Assembly (NCBI GenBank): GCA_020848735.1
Contig: JADLHO010000008.1
Coordinates: forward strand, 1-62,373
Source of the DNA: Planctomycetota bacterium
Lineage (GTDB): Bacteria > Planctomycetota > UBA1135 > UBA2386
Reading direction: 5' to 3'
Length of the DNA: 62,373 nucleotides
Part shown: piece by piece, positions 38,240 through 48,899 of the stretch
How the letters are laid out: the number at the start of each line of letters is the position of its first letter
How positions within the stretch are numbered: position 1 is the stretch's first letter
Translations under genes and position numbers: made by a program
The notes under the pieces: generated by a model
What the model saw: the letters and a program-made list of their open reading frames with translations, nothing else
What the model was told of the DNA's origin: nothing
The model's database searches: none

Positions 38240-41007
38240 ATCGATTCGATGACAGCGAGGACGGCGCGACGTCGCCGGAGGAGCGCGAGCCGGGCTCGCC
38301 GGGCCAGGGCGGCGCCGAGCGCCCGGACGAGCGCGGGGGTCAGGACCCCGCGTCGGACCGCGCGGCCGGGGATGGCCTCGACGACTGGCTCGACGACCGC
38401 TCCTGGCGCGAGGCCGCGGCCTGGCTCGTCGACCCGGACTGGCAGGACGACGACGCGGCGTGTGAAGGCCTCGCCCACCAGCCTCCCGACCCGAGCGACC
38501 TCGTGCGCTACCCGCCGGCGAACGCGCGCTGCGCGGCCCTGCGCGGCATGCTCCGCGACTACTGCGACGGCGAGCTGGCCGATGCCGAGCGGCGTCGCGT
38601 CGAGGAGCACGTCCACGGCTGTCGCGACTGCGCGTTGGCGCTCGCGCGCGCGGAGCGCGAGGGTCTGCTGCTCTCCCGCGCCTTCGACGAGGATCGCGCC
38701 GCGGGCGAAGTCCTCCCGGAGTCCTTCGCGCGCCGCGTGATGGCGGAGGTCTCGGCCGTGGTGCTCGAAGAGCACCAGACGCCCTCGCAGTTGACCGACC
38801 GCGTGATGGAGCGCGTGCGGCTCGAGAACCGCCGCGTCCCGCTCTGGCGGCGTTCCCTGCAGCGGCTGGGCGCGGTCCGCGTCAGCGTGCTCGCCGCGGC
38901 GGCGCTCGTGGTCGCCTTCGTGCTGGGGCGGGCCAGCCTCGGGGAGACTCCCGGGGTCGAGGCGACCTTCACGGTGAGCGACGCCGAGGGTGCGGTCCTC
39001 GTCGCCGCCGGCGATCGCCGGGAGCTGCGGCGCGGGGAGATCGCGCAGCTGGCGCCGGGCGAGATGCTCGAACTCGACGAGTCCGGCTCGGCGCGGCTGC
39101 GCCTCGCCGCCTCGGACCCCTCGGCGCCCGGCGATGCCGAACGCGTCCGCGTGAGCCTGGGCGGCGGCGATCGGGTGCGGGCGCTGCGCGGCGGTGGGCT
39201 CGAACTCCTCGACGGGGCACCGCGCCTCGCGGTGGGCGAGCCCTTCACGCTCACGCTGCCCGAGGGCGCGGTCATCGAGTTCGACGCCGGCACGTACGAC
39301 GTCGCCACGCAGCGGGTCCGTCGCTTCGACGCCTTCATCGCCGGGTCCTCGAAGCAACTGCGCATCGAGGTCCAGGACGGCCTCGCCGAGCTGCGGCGCG
39401 GGGGCCTCGATCCGCTGCGGGTCGGCGCGGGCAAGGTGCTGCGCCTGAGCGGCGCCGATGTCGAATTCGAGGAGCTCCCGAGCTTCGAACTGCTCGCGCG
39501 CAGTTCACGCGTCGGCACCGAGGCTCGCGACCTGACCGCCGGCGTCGCCTCGGCGAGCAGCGCGGCGAGCTGGACGGGACGCGTCGTCGACGCGACCAGC
39601 GGCCGCGGGATCGCCGGCGCGCGCATCGAGTTGCTGATGCGCAACACGCGCATCGGCCCGCTCGCCAGCGATCTCGACGGCTGGTTCCAGTTCGCGATCG
39701 CGGACGCGAGCGAGGCCTTCGTCACCGTGCGTGCGGTCGCCCCCCGCGGTGGCGAGGTCGAGTACGCGTCCTTCGGTCCCGAGCCGCTGCCCCTGGGCAA
39801 TCGCGCGCAGGACGGCCGCACGCTCCGCATCGCGCTCGAACCGGACCTCGCCCTGCGCGGGGTGGTGGTCGACGAGCGAGGAGCCGCCGTCGCGGCGGCA
39901 CGCGTGACGCCCTGCGTCGTCGACGAGGTCTTCGCCTTGGTCGACCGCCACGAGGACGCCGCCGCCACGACCGCTGCCGACGGCAGCTTCGCCCTGCACG
40001 GTCTCCCCTCGACGCTCGGCGCCCGGCAGGTGCTCGCGATCCTCGTCGAAGCGCGCGGCGCGCCGCGGGTCGCCCGGCTCGCGACGCGCGAACCCGGCCT
40101 CGCCGACGAACTGCGCGTCGTGCTCGGCAGCGCCCGGAACCTCAGCCTCACGGGTCTCCCCGTCGATCGCCAGCTGCGCATCCTGCAGGAGGTCCCGGGA
40201 CTGCCGCTGGCGGCTCTCGCGGATGCCTTCGACGTCCGTTCGGATGCGCGTGGTCGCGCCGAGCTGCGCGGCGTCGGACCCGGGACGCTCTGGCTCTGCG
40301 AGGACGAGTCCGGCGAACTCGTGCGGGCGCTGATCCCGGGTCCGGACGGCTCGCTGGTCGTCTCCGCCGATGCCGCGGCCGGTCGGCTCGTCGCCCAGAT
40401 GCGCCGCCTCCGTTCGCTCGCGCGCGGCTTCGACGCCCCGCACGCCGCCGTGGCGATGGCCGCCGGCGGTTCGCGTTTCGCGAAGAGCTGTGCGGTCGCA
40501 CCGAGCGGATCGGCGAGCTTCCTGGAACTCCGTCAGGATCAGCAGCCGGTGGCGAGCGCGGCGCGCGTGTTCATCGAACTCGCGAACGGCGAGGTCGCGT
40601 TCGTCGGTGACTGGGACGGTCGCTCCGCGCTGCCCTTCGTGGCGCCGGCGGAGCGTCCCTTCCGCCTCTTCGCGCTCGGCAGCAACGGCTCGCTCGGCGT
40701 GCTCGACTCCGCGGCCTTCGATCGCGGTCGGACTTCGATCGACGTCGCGCCCTTCGGCGCCGCCGAGGTCCCCGAGGCGTTGCGCAAGGGTGGGGACGGG
40801 CTCTGCGTCTTCGAGCTGCTCGACGGACCCTGCGCCGGGCAACGCTTCTGGCGCAGCTTCGATCCGAGCTCGGGCTACCTCGCCGAGGGTCTGCTGCAGG
40901 GCACCTACCGCGTCGTGCTGCCCGATGGCCGCATCGCCGCATGCACGGTGGCCGCGGGTCGTGCCGCGCAGATCGCGCCGGTCGCGAACTCCGAGATCCG
41001 CCGCTGA
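38236..41007 (+). CDS. Anti-sigma factor with zinc-finger, FecR-like and carboxypeptidase-regulatory domains
   Basis: This 923-aa protein starts with an acidic, probably disordered stretch (1-95). A zf-HC2-type anti-sigma domain (about 96-140) has the Zn motif HVHGCRDC at 125-132 (H-x3-C-x2-C). A transmembrane helix is at about 215-234. The outside part has a FecR-like segment (about 240-400) and carboxypeptidase-regulatory-like domains (about 435-520 and 530-690), then more beta-rich sequence. It likely holds its co-encoded sigma factor at the membrane and senses an envelope signal. GTG 38236 overlaps the sigma stop. The ligand is unknown. Confidence 0.85.
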   Translation: MNRFDDSEDGATSPEEREPGSPGQGGAERPDERGGQDPASDRAAGDGLDDWLDDRSWREAAAWLVDPDWQDDDAACEGLAHQPPDPSDLVRYPPANARCAALRGMLRDYCDGELADAERRRVEEHVHGCRDCALALARAEREGLLLSRAFDEDRAAGEVLPESFARRVMAEVSAVVLEEHQTPSQLTDRVMERVRLENRRVPLWRRSLQRLGAVRVSVLAAAALVVAFVLGRASLGETPGVEATFTVSDAEGAVLVAAGDRRELRRGEIAQLAPGEMLELDESGSARLRLAASDPSAPGDAERVRVSLGGGDRVRALRGGGLELLDGAPRLAVGEPFTLTLPEGAVIEFDAGTYDVATQRVRRFDAFIAGSSKQLRIEVQDGLAELRRGGLDPLRVGAGKVLRLSGADVEFEELPSFELLARSSRVGTEARDLTAGVASASSAASWTGRVVDATSGRGIAGARIELLMRNTRIGPLASDLDGWFQFAIADASEAFVTVRAVAPRGGEVEYASFGPEPLPLGNRAQDGRTLRIALEPDLALRGVVVDERGAAVAAARVTPCVVDEVFALVDRHEDAAATTAADGSFALHGLPSTLGARQVLAILVEARGAPRVARLATREPGLADELRVVLGSARNLSLTGLPVDRQLRILQEVPGLPLAALADAFDVRSDARGRAELRGVGPGTLWLCEDESGELVRALIPGPDGSLVVSADAAAGRLVAQMRRLRSLARGFDAPHAAVAMAAGGSRFAKSCAVAPSGSASFLELRQDQQPVASAARVFIELANGEVAFVGDWDGRSALPFVAPAERPFRLFALGSNGSLGVLDSAAFDRGRTSIDVAPFGAAEVPEALRKGGDGLCVFELLDGPCAGQRFWRSFDPSSGYLAEGLLQGTYRVVLPDGRIAACTVAAGRAAQIAPVANSEIRR

Positions 41008-41074
41008 GCGTGGCGGGGCGTGCGCGCCGATTCCGAGGTCGGGAGACGATCCGTCCCTCGTCCTTCTCCGGCAC

Positions 41075-41884
41075 TCAGGCCGGCGCGTTCGCGAGGAATG
41101 CGATGATCGCGTCGAAGGTCGCCGCCGACTCGAGCAGGACGGAGTGACCCGCGCGCTCGATGGCGAGGAAGCGCGCCCCGTGGATGCTCGCGGCGCCGGC
41201 CCGCACGTCCTCCTCGAGCGTCAAGGTGTCCTCGCGCCCGGCGATGCAGAGGGTGGGCGTGCGCAGAGCAGAGAGATCCGGGGCGCTCTCCATCGCGATC
41301 AGGGCCCGGGCCTGCGCGATCATCAGCTCACGGGTGGCCGCCGCCGGGCGTGAGGCGCGCAGGATCTCCTCGACCATCTGGCTCCGTTCGCGGTGGAACG
41401 TGGCGCCGAAGAGGAACGGCGCGACGAGCTCGCCGAAGCGTTCGGCCGGCACCGTCTCGGCGGCGGTGAGGAAGAAGCGATGGACGCGTTGGGTGCGCGG
41501 CGTGACGACCGCGTGCGAGGCGAGCATCACGAGCCTGCGGACGCGTTCCGGTGCCGCGAGGGCGACGGCGAGCGCGACCTTGCCGCCGAGCGAGGTGCCG
41601 ACGAGATCGACGCGCGCGATGCCCGCGTCGTCGAGGACGGCGAGCACGTCGCGCGCGGCGTCCTCGAATCGGAACGGACCGTCGAGCGGACTCGAGGGTG
41701 GGATGCCCACGGGGTCGTAGGTCAGCGCGCGGCGCCCGGCGCGCGCGAAGCGGCGCGGCAGGGTGCCGAAGGTCCGCGCTCCACCGCCGAGTCCGGGGAG
41801 CAGCAACAGCGGCTCGCCCTCGCCTTCGCCGTCCCAGTGGATGCGGCGATCGCCGCGCTGCGCGAAGCGGGCCGACTCGCTCAT
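41075..41884 (-). CDS. Alpha/beta hydrolase
   Basis: This 269-aa hydrolase resembles 3-oxoadipate enol-lactonase-type enzymes. It has the oxyanion region LLLLPGLGGG, the nucleophile elbow GTSLGGK, the acid in CIAGREDTL and the His in ERAGHSVLLE. No signal peptide, so cytoplasmic. ATG 41884 overlaps the stop of the upstream QC-like gene (ATGA), making three coupled genes in the minus direction. The chemistry fits an esterase or lactonase, but the substrate cannot be named from sequence. Confidence 0.82.
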   Translation of the reverse strand: MSESARFAQRGDRRIHWDGEGEGEPLLLLPGLGGGARTFGTLPRRFARAGRRALTYDPVGIPPSSPLDGPFRFEDAARDVLAVLDDAGIARVDLVGTSLGGKVALAVALAAPERVRRLVMLASHAVVTPRTQRVHRFFLTAAETVPAERFGELVAPFLFGATFHRERSQMVEEILRASRPAAATRELMIAQARALIAMESAPDLSALRTPTLCIAGREDTLTLEEDVRAGAASIHGARFLAIERAGHSVLLESAATFDAIIAFLANAPA

Positions 41885-42912
41885 CGGCCGCTCGTGCCGG
41901 TCTTCGGTGCGGCGGGCGCACGGGGCGCATGGCGCACGGCGATCGCGGGCAGCGCGGTGAGCACGACCTCGCCGACGATCTGGAGGCTCGTCGCGGAGAG
42001 GTGCTCGAGCGTGTCCTGCGGAGTGTGCCACTGCGGGTTGTCCGCGAGGTCGATGAGGTCGATCACGGGGATGCCGGCGTCGCGGAAGGGCAGGTGGTCG
42101 TCGGTGACCGCGAGCGAGTTCGCGAAGAAGTAGCGCTCGTGGCCGCAGGCGACGGCGGCCGCGCGCACGATCGCCTTGAGCTCGCGGTCGGAGTTCGAGT
42201 CGTCGTCGATGTGCAGGTCCGTCGCCGCGACCATGTCGAGCAGGATCATGGCACCGATGCGCGGCGCGTCGGGTCTCGCCGCGAGTCCGCGTTGGTACTC
42301 GGCGACGTAGCGCCGCGAGCCGAAGAGCGCGCGCGCGAGGTTCCACTTGAACGGGATGCTCTCCTCGCCGTCGAAGAACACGAGTTCGACGGTGGCCGGC
42401 GGCGGGTGATCGCGCCAGTGCTCCGCGAGCGCGAGGAGCAGCCCGACGCCGCTGGCGCTGTCGTTGGCGCCGACGAAGGGGAAGTTGTGCGCCGGGTCGT
42501 CGTGCCCGTGCGTGATCTTCGTGTCGTGGTGCGCGCCCAGCACGAGGTAGCGCTCCGTGCCGCCGGGGATGCGCGTGCTGAGGTTCTGGAAGCCCAGGTC
42601 CTCGACGGCATCGCGGAAGCTGTCCCGGCGTGCGGGGAGGCCGAGGGCTTCGAGCTGCGCCGCGATGTAGTCGACGGCGCGCTGCCAGCCCGGCGATCCG
42701 GGGTGCCGCGCGCCGAAGGCGACGAGGGCGCGCACGTGCTCCATCGCCCGCGCGCCGAGCCCCGGCGGCAGGTCGGCGGGGCGCGTCAGGGGCGGGGTCT
42801 GGGGGAGCGGTTCTCCTCTCGGTCGCGGTCCGTCCTGGCAACCCGAACAGGCGGCGAGGCAGGGCAGGACGAGGGTGGCGAGCGCGTGTCGCAGACCGGG
42901 GCCCGGACTCAC
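41881..42912 (-). CDS. Glutaminyl-cyclase-like M28 lipoprotein, copy 1
   Basis: This 343-aa protein has a lipobox (LAAC) at the N-terminus and an M28/QC fold. Zinc-ligand motifs match animal-type glutaminyl-peptide cyclotransferases: GAHHDT, the Asp in GANDSASG, the Glu in FFDGEES and the His in PQWHTPQDT. DDHLPFRDAGIPVIDLI is also family-like. Enzymes of this type form N-terminal pyroglutamate, while M28 relatives are aminopeptidases; activity cannot be decided here. GTG 42912 overlaps the stop of copy 2 (GTGA). The two copies share order and motifs but differ clearly in sequence, so the duplication is old. Confidence 0.85.
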   Translation of the reverse strand: MSPGPGLRHALATLVLPCLAACSGCQDGPRPRGEPLPQTPPLTRPADLPPGLGARAMEHVRALVAFGARHPGSPGWQRAVDYIAAQLEALGLPARRDSFRDAVEDLGFQNLSTRIPGGTERYLVLGAHHDTKITHGHDDPAHNFPFVGANDSASGVGLLLALAEHWRDHPPPATVELVFFDGEESIPFKWNLARALFGSRRYVAEYQRGLAARPDAPRIGAMILLDMVAATDLHIDDDSNSDRELKAIVRAAAVACGHERYFFANSLAVTDDHLPFRDAGIPVIDLIDLADNPQWHTPQDTLEHLSATSLQIVGEVVLTALPAIAVRHAPRAPAAPKTGTSGR

Positions 42913-43937
42913 TTGACGAGTTCCTTCTCGATGACCGGCAGTGCCTCGAGGACCAGGTTGCCCACGATGCCGAGCGAGTCGGCCGAGACCCGCGCCATGT
43001 CGTCGTCCTTCGTGTGCCAGAAGGGGAAGTAGCGCTTGCCGAACTCGTAGTCGCGGACCTTGGGATCGTGCTCCGCCGGCGGGCGGAAGCGGAAGTCGAT
43101 GAGGTCGATGACGCGCACCCCCTGCTGCTTGAAGGGGATGTGGTCGTCCTTCATCGGCGACTCGAAATGGTAGAGCTGCTCGCGCACGCCGAGGCGCTCG
43201 GCCGCCTTCGCGAAGATCTCGAGGAGCGCGCTGTTGGACTCGGTGTCGCGGTCGATCTTGAACTCGTGATCCCCGAGGAGATCGAGCAGCACGAAGGCCT
43301 TCAGGCGCGCCGCGAGGCCGTTCGGGAAGCGCTGCTTGTCGGCGTTCATCGTGCGCGCGAAGTGGCGGCTGCCGATGAGTGCCTTCTCGTCGTTCCAGTC
43401 CCAGTCGATCGACTCCTCACCGTCGAAGAAGATCAGCCAGACGTCGTGGTCGAGGCGGCGCTCGCCGGTGAGGTGGCGCGCGAGTTCGACGAGCGTGGCG
43501 CAGGACGCGGCGGCGTCGAGCGCTCCCACGAAGGTGAAGTCCTGTTCGCCCGGATGGGTGATCTTGCTGTCGTAGTGGGCGGCGAGGGCGATGATCGGTC
43601 CGCCGGCCGTGCGCTGCTTCCCGGGGATCTCCACCCAGAGGTTCTGGTACTCGATGCCGTTGCCGAGCGCCGGATCGACGAAGCTCTGGCGCTGGAGCTC
43701 GAGTTCCGGCGACACCGCCTTCAGCTCGGCGGCGAGGAGCTCCGCGACCTTGCGCAGGTTCGCCGTGCCGGGCTGCCGCGGGCCGATGGCGACGATGCGG
43801 CCGGTCAGGTCCTTGGCGCGCGCGCCGTCGAAGGGGCCGAGGTCCTTGCTGCAGGCGGCGAGCGCGCCGAGGAGGGCGAGCAGGACAGCCGTCGTGCCGG
43901 GGCGAAGGGCAGGACCCGCGGGGGCGATCGTCTTCAT
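42909..43937 (-). CDS. Glutaminyl-cyclase-like M28 lipoprotein, copy 2
   Basis: This 342-aa protein is the first of two tandem QC-like lipoproteins. The N-terminus has a lipobox (LAAC). Motifs are AAHYDSKITH, the Asp in GALDAAAS, FFDGEES, then SRHFARTMNADK, DDHIPFKQQGVRVIDLI and the His in FPFWHTKDDD, closely following animal glutaminyl cyclases. A TAGTCT hexamer lies ten bases before ATG 43937, so this is probably the promoter-proximal gene of the three-gene set. It is divergent from prkA. Both copies are likely anchored at an envelope membrane and act on exported peptides. Confidence 0.86.
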   Translation of the reverse strand: MKTIAPAGPALRPGTTAVLLALLGALAACSKDLGPFDGARAKDLTGRIVAIGPRQPGTANLRKVAELLAAELKAVSPELELQRQSFVDPALGNGIEYQNLWVEIPGKQRTAGGPIIALAAHYDSKITHPGEQDFTFVGALDAAASCATLVELARHLTGERRLDHDVWLIFFDGEESIDWDWNDEKALIGSRHFARTMNADKQRFPNGLAARLKAFVLLDLLGDHEFKIDRDTESNSALLEIFAKAAERLGVREQLYHFESPMKDDHIPFKQQGVRVIDLIDFRFRPPAEHDPKVRDYEFGKRYFPFWHTKDDDMARVSADSLGIVGNLVLEALPVIEKELVK

Positions 43938-43947
43938 CGAGGGTCGG

Positions 43948-43953
43948 AGACTA
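43948..43953 (-). promoter_or_regulatory. Candidate -10 element (TAGTCT) for the QC-like operon
   Basis: On the minus strand TAGTCT lies ten bases before ATG 43937. The -35 region is not obvious. Confidence 0.35.
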
Positions 43954-44072
43954 CGCCGGGTCGCAGCGAGGCGGAAGCGCGCGGACGCGGACGGGTCGTG
44001 CCGGGCCCGGGCGTCTGCCTCCCGCGCAGGACTTTCGCCGACGCGATCGGCTACCGGGCCAGTTCGGACCCC

Positions 44073-44089
44073 TAAAGTGTCGATGACAC
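44073..44089 (+). promoter_or_regulatory. Candidate prkA -10 element with overlapping palindrome
   Basis: TAAAGT (44073-44078) is a -10 candidate 60 bases before prkA. GTGTC-GAT-GACAC (44077-44089) is a perfect inverted repeat overlapping its end, a possible operator. Confidence 0.4.
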
Positions 44090-44138
44090 GGGGCACGCGG
44101 TCGAGGCGTGACCGCGGCTCACGAGCGACAGAGGCATC

Positions 44139-46172
<2,034 letters not shown>

Positions 46173-46181
46173 CGCACCCAG

Positions 46182-46194
46182 GAGCGCTGCGCTC
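46182..46194 (+). other. Small hairpin in the prkA-yeaH gap
   Basis: GAGCG-CTG-CGCTC, five perfect base pairs, ten bases after the prkA stop. It could lower yeaH expression relative to prkA or protect the prkA mRNA end. Weak evidence. Confidence 0.25.
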
Positions 46195-46228
46195 GCGCGG
46201 ACCGCTGTGCCGAGCCCGGTGATCAACC

Positions 46229-47329
46229 ATGACGCGGAAGATCGACACCGACCACACCCGCTTCCGCGACATCGTGCGCGGGAAGATCAAACAGGACCTG
46301 AAGAAGTACGTCTCGGCCGGCGAGATGATCGGCCGCCAGGGCAAGCGCCTGGTGAGCATCCCGCTGCCGCAGATCGAGCTGCCGCGCTTCCGCTTCGGGA
46401 AGAACCAGGGTGGGGGCGTGGGGCAGGGCGATGGGCAACCCGGTCAGCCGATCCCCGGTCAGGAGCCCGGTGACGGCGAGGCCGGCGAGGGGGAGGGCCA
46501 GCATGGGCTCGAGGTGGACATCACGCTCGAGGAGCTCGCGCGCATCATCGGCGAGGAACTCGAGCTGCCGAACATCGAGCCGCGCGGCAAGCGCGCGATC
46601 CGCACGCGCGCGGGTCAGTTCACGGGGATCAGCCGCACCGGCCCGCAGAGCCTGCGGCACTTCAAGCGCACCTTCAAGCAGGCGCTGAAGCGGCAGATCG
46701 CGAGCGGGACCTACGACCCGGACGACCCCATCGTGATCCCGATGAAGGAGGATCACCGCTACCGCTACCTGTCGACGCGCGAGGAACCGCAGGCGAGCGC
46801 GGTGGTCGTCTACATGATGGACGTCTCCGGCAGCATGGGACGGGAGCAGAAGGAGATCGTCCGCATCGAGGCGGTCTGGATCGACACCTGGCTGCGCAGC
46901 CAATACGAGACCCTCGAGGTCGTCTACATCGTGCCCGACGCCGCGGCGCACGTGGTCGACCAGCACACGTTCTTCCACCTGCGCGAGTCGGGCGGGACGA
47001 AGATCAGCTCGGCCTACGAACTCTGCCTGCGGGTCATCGAGGACAAGTACCCGTCCTCGGAGTGGAACATCTACCCGTTCCACTTCAGCGACGGCGACAA
47101 CTGGTCCTCGCGCGACACCGAGCGCTGCGTCGAACTGCTGCGCGCTTCGATCCTCCCCCAGGTCAACCTCGTCGCGTACGGCCCGGTGAAGAGCGCCTAC
47201 GGCTCGGGGCAGTTCAAGCGGGACCTCGACGTGGCGTTCCGCGGCGAGGACAAGGTCGTCACGACCGACATCCAGGACCGCGACGGCATCCTGCCCTCGA
47301 TCAAGGCCTTCCTGGGAAAGGGGCGCTGA
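46229..47329 (+). CDS. yeaH: DUF444 / YeaH family von Willebrand A-like protein
   Basis: This 366-aa YeaH/YhbH-type protein has an N-terminal basic region, a Gly- and Gln-rich linker (about 65-90, with [14 protein letters not shown]) and a von Willebrand A-like domain with the metal-ion motif DVSGS at 198-202. It is the usual partner of PrkA. The 56-base gap from prkA contains a small hairpin. The gene is followed after one base by spoVR. Its likely role is in the PrkA stress complex, but its molecular function is unproven. Confidence 0.92.
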   Translation: MTRKIDTDHTRFRDIVRGKIKQDLKKYVSAGEMIGRQGKRLVSIPLPQIELPRFRFGKNQGGGVGQGDGQPGQPIPGQEPGDGEAGEGEGQHGLEVDITLEELARIIGEELELPNIEPRGKRAIRTRAGQFTGISRTGPQSLRHFKRTFKQALKRQIASGTYDPDDPIVIPMKEDHRYRYLSTREEPQASAVVVYMMDVSGSMGREQKEIVRIEAVWIDTWLRSQYETLEVVYIVPDAAAHVVDQHTFFHLRESGGTKISSAYELCLRVIEDKYPSSEWNIYPFHFSDGDNWSSRDTERCVELLRASILPQVNLVAYGPVKSAYGSGQFKRDLDVAFRGEDKVVTTDIQDRDGILPSIKAFLGKGR

Positions 47330-47330
47330 G

Positions 47331-48857
47331 ATGGGCGAGCTGACCCCGGAACTGGCGCGTCATCGGGACGAGATCCGCGAGATCGCCGCGGGCTACGGCC
47401 TCGATTTCTACAACGTCGTCTTCGAGCTCGTCGACCACGACGAACTCAACATGATCGCCGCCTACGGCGGCTTCCCGACGCGCTACCCACACTGGCGATT
47501 CGGGATGGAGTACGAGCAGCTCAGCAAGAGCTACCGCTACGGACTCTCGAAGATCTACGAGCTCGTGATCAACAACGACCCCTGCTACGCGTACCTGATG
47601 CGGAGCAACTCGTTGACGGACCAGAAGCTCGTGATGGCGCACGTCTACGGCCACTGCGACTTCTTCAAGAACAACCTGTGGTTCGCCCACACGCCGCGCA
47701 AGATGATGGACATCACGGCGAACCACGGCGCGCGGATCCGCCGCTACATGGACCGCCACGGGGTGGACCGGGTCGAGGCCTTCGTCGATCGCGTGCTCTC
47801 GCTCGACAACCTGATCGACATCCACTCGCCGTTCATCAAGCGCGGCGACGGCGCCCGCGCGCGCGCGCCCGAGCCGGCGGCCGACGTGCCGCGGATCCAG
47901 GCGAAGGACTACATGGAGCGGTACCTCAATCCGCCCGAGGTGCTCGCCCGCAAGCGCAAGGAACTCGAGGAGAAGCAGCGCCAGCGCCGGGGTGTGCCCG
48001 AGCGACCGGTGCGCGACGTCCTGCGCTTCCTCCTCGACCACGCGCCGCTCGAGCCCTGGCAGCAGGACATCCTCGCGATGCTGCGCGACGAGGCCTACTA
48101 CTTCGCGCCCCAGGGCATGACCAAGATCATGAACGAGGGTTGGGCCGTGTACTGGCACTCGTCGATCATGACGAGGCATGTGCTCGAGGCGTCGGAGGTG
48201 GTGAACTACGCCGACGCGCACTCGGGGACGCTCGCCACCCGACCGGGACAGATCAACCCGTACAAGCTCGGCGTCGAGCTGTTCCGCGACATCGAAGAGC
48301 GCTGGAACCGCGGCAAGTTCGGGATCGAGTGGGATCGCTGCGAAGACCCCGACGAGAAGCGCCGCTGGAACCGGCCGACGAATGCGGGCCGCGCGAAGAT
48401 CTTCGAGGTCCGCCACGTGCACAACGACATCTCGTTCATCGACGAGTTCGTGCACGAGGAGTTCGCCGTCGCGCAGAAGCTGTTCGTCTGGGGCTACAAC
48501 CAGTCGACCAACCAGTACGAGATCGTGAGTCGCGACTGGCAGAAGGTGAAGCGCAGCCTCCTCGATGCGCTCACCAACTTCGGCAACCCGATCATCCAGG
48601 TCGTCGACGCGAACCATGCGAATCGCGGCGAGCTCTACCTGCTCCACGACTGGTCGGGGGCCGACCTGCAGCTCGAGCAGGCCCAGCAGACCCTCCGCTA
48701 CCTCTGGGAGATCTGGCAGCGCCCGGTGCACATCGAGACGCGCGAGGGCGGCAAGGCGAAGCTCCTCGGCTTCGACGGCCAGGAGGCCACCAACCGCGAG
48801 ATCAGCGCGTCCCGCGCCCCGTCGGATGTGATCGGCCCGGCCACCAGCCGGGCCTGA
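47331..48857 (+). CDS. SpoVR family protein (YcgB-like)
   Basis: This 508-aa SpoVR/YcgB protein has YGGFPTRYPHWRFGMEYEQL and HVYGHCDFFKNN near the N-terminus and MTKIMNEGWAVYWHSSIM in the middle, all family hallmarks. It completes the widely conserved prkA-yeaH-ycgB set and starts one base after the yeaH stop. In sporulating species the gene affects cortex formation; elsewhere it is tied to stationary-phase or stress survival. No sporulation genes were seen near it. There is no signal peptide. Confidence 0.93.
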   Translation: MGELTPELARHRDEIREIAAGYGLDFYNVVFELVDHDELNMIAAYGGFPTRYPHWRFGMEYEQLSKSYRYGLSKIYELVINNDPCYAYLMRSNSLTDQKLVMAHVYGHCDFFKNNLWFAHTPRKMMDITANHGARIRRYMDRHGVDRVEAFVDRVLSLDNLIDIHSPFIKRGDGARARAPEPAADVPRIQAKDYMERYLNPPEVLARKRKELEEKQRQRRGVPERPVRDVLRFLLDHAPLEPWQQDILAMLRDEAYYFAPQGMTKIMNEGWAVYWHSSIMTRHVLEASEVVNYADAHSGTLATRPGQINPYKLGVELFRDIEERWNRGKFGIEWDRCEDPDEKRRWNRPTNAGRAKIFEVRHVHNDISFIDEFVHEEFAVAQKLFVWGYNQSTNQYEIVSRDWQKVKRSLLDALTNFGNPIIQVVDANHANRGELYLLHDWSGADLQLEQAQQTLRYLWEIWQRPVHIETREGGKAKLLGFDGQEATNREISASRAPSDVIGPATSRA

Positions 48858-48866
48858 TCCCCGCGG

Positions 48867-48882
48867 TGCGCGTCGTCGCGCA
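48867..48882. terminator. Hairpin in the 42-base gap between converging genes
   Basis: TGCGCG-TCGT-CGCGCA is a perfect six-base-pair stem between the SpoVR-like gene and the minus-strand repeat protein. A second hairpin, GCCCTC-AGC-GAGGGC at 48896-48910, covers the latter's stop. Confidence 0.45.
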
Positions 48883-48899
48883 AGGTCGCAGGCTCGCCC

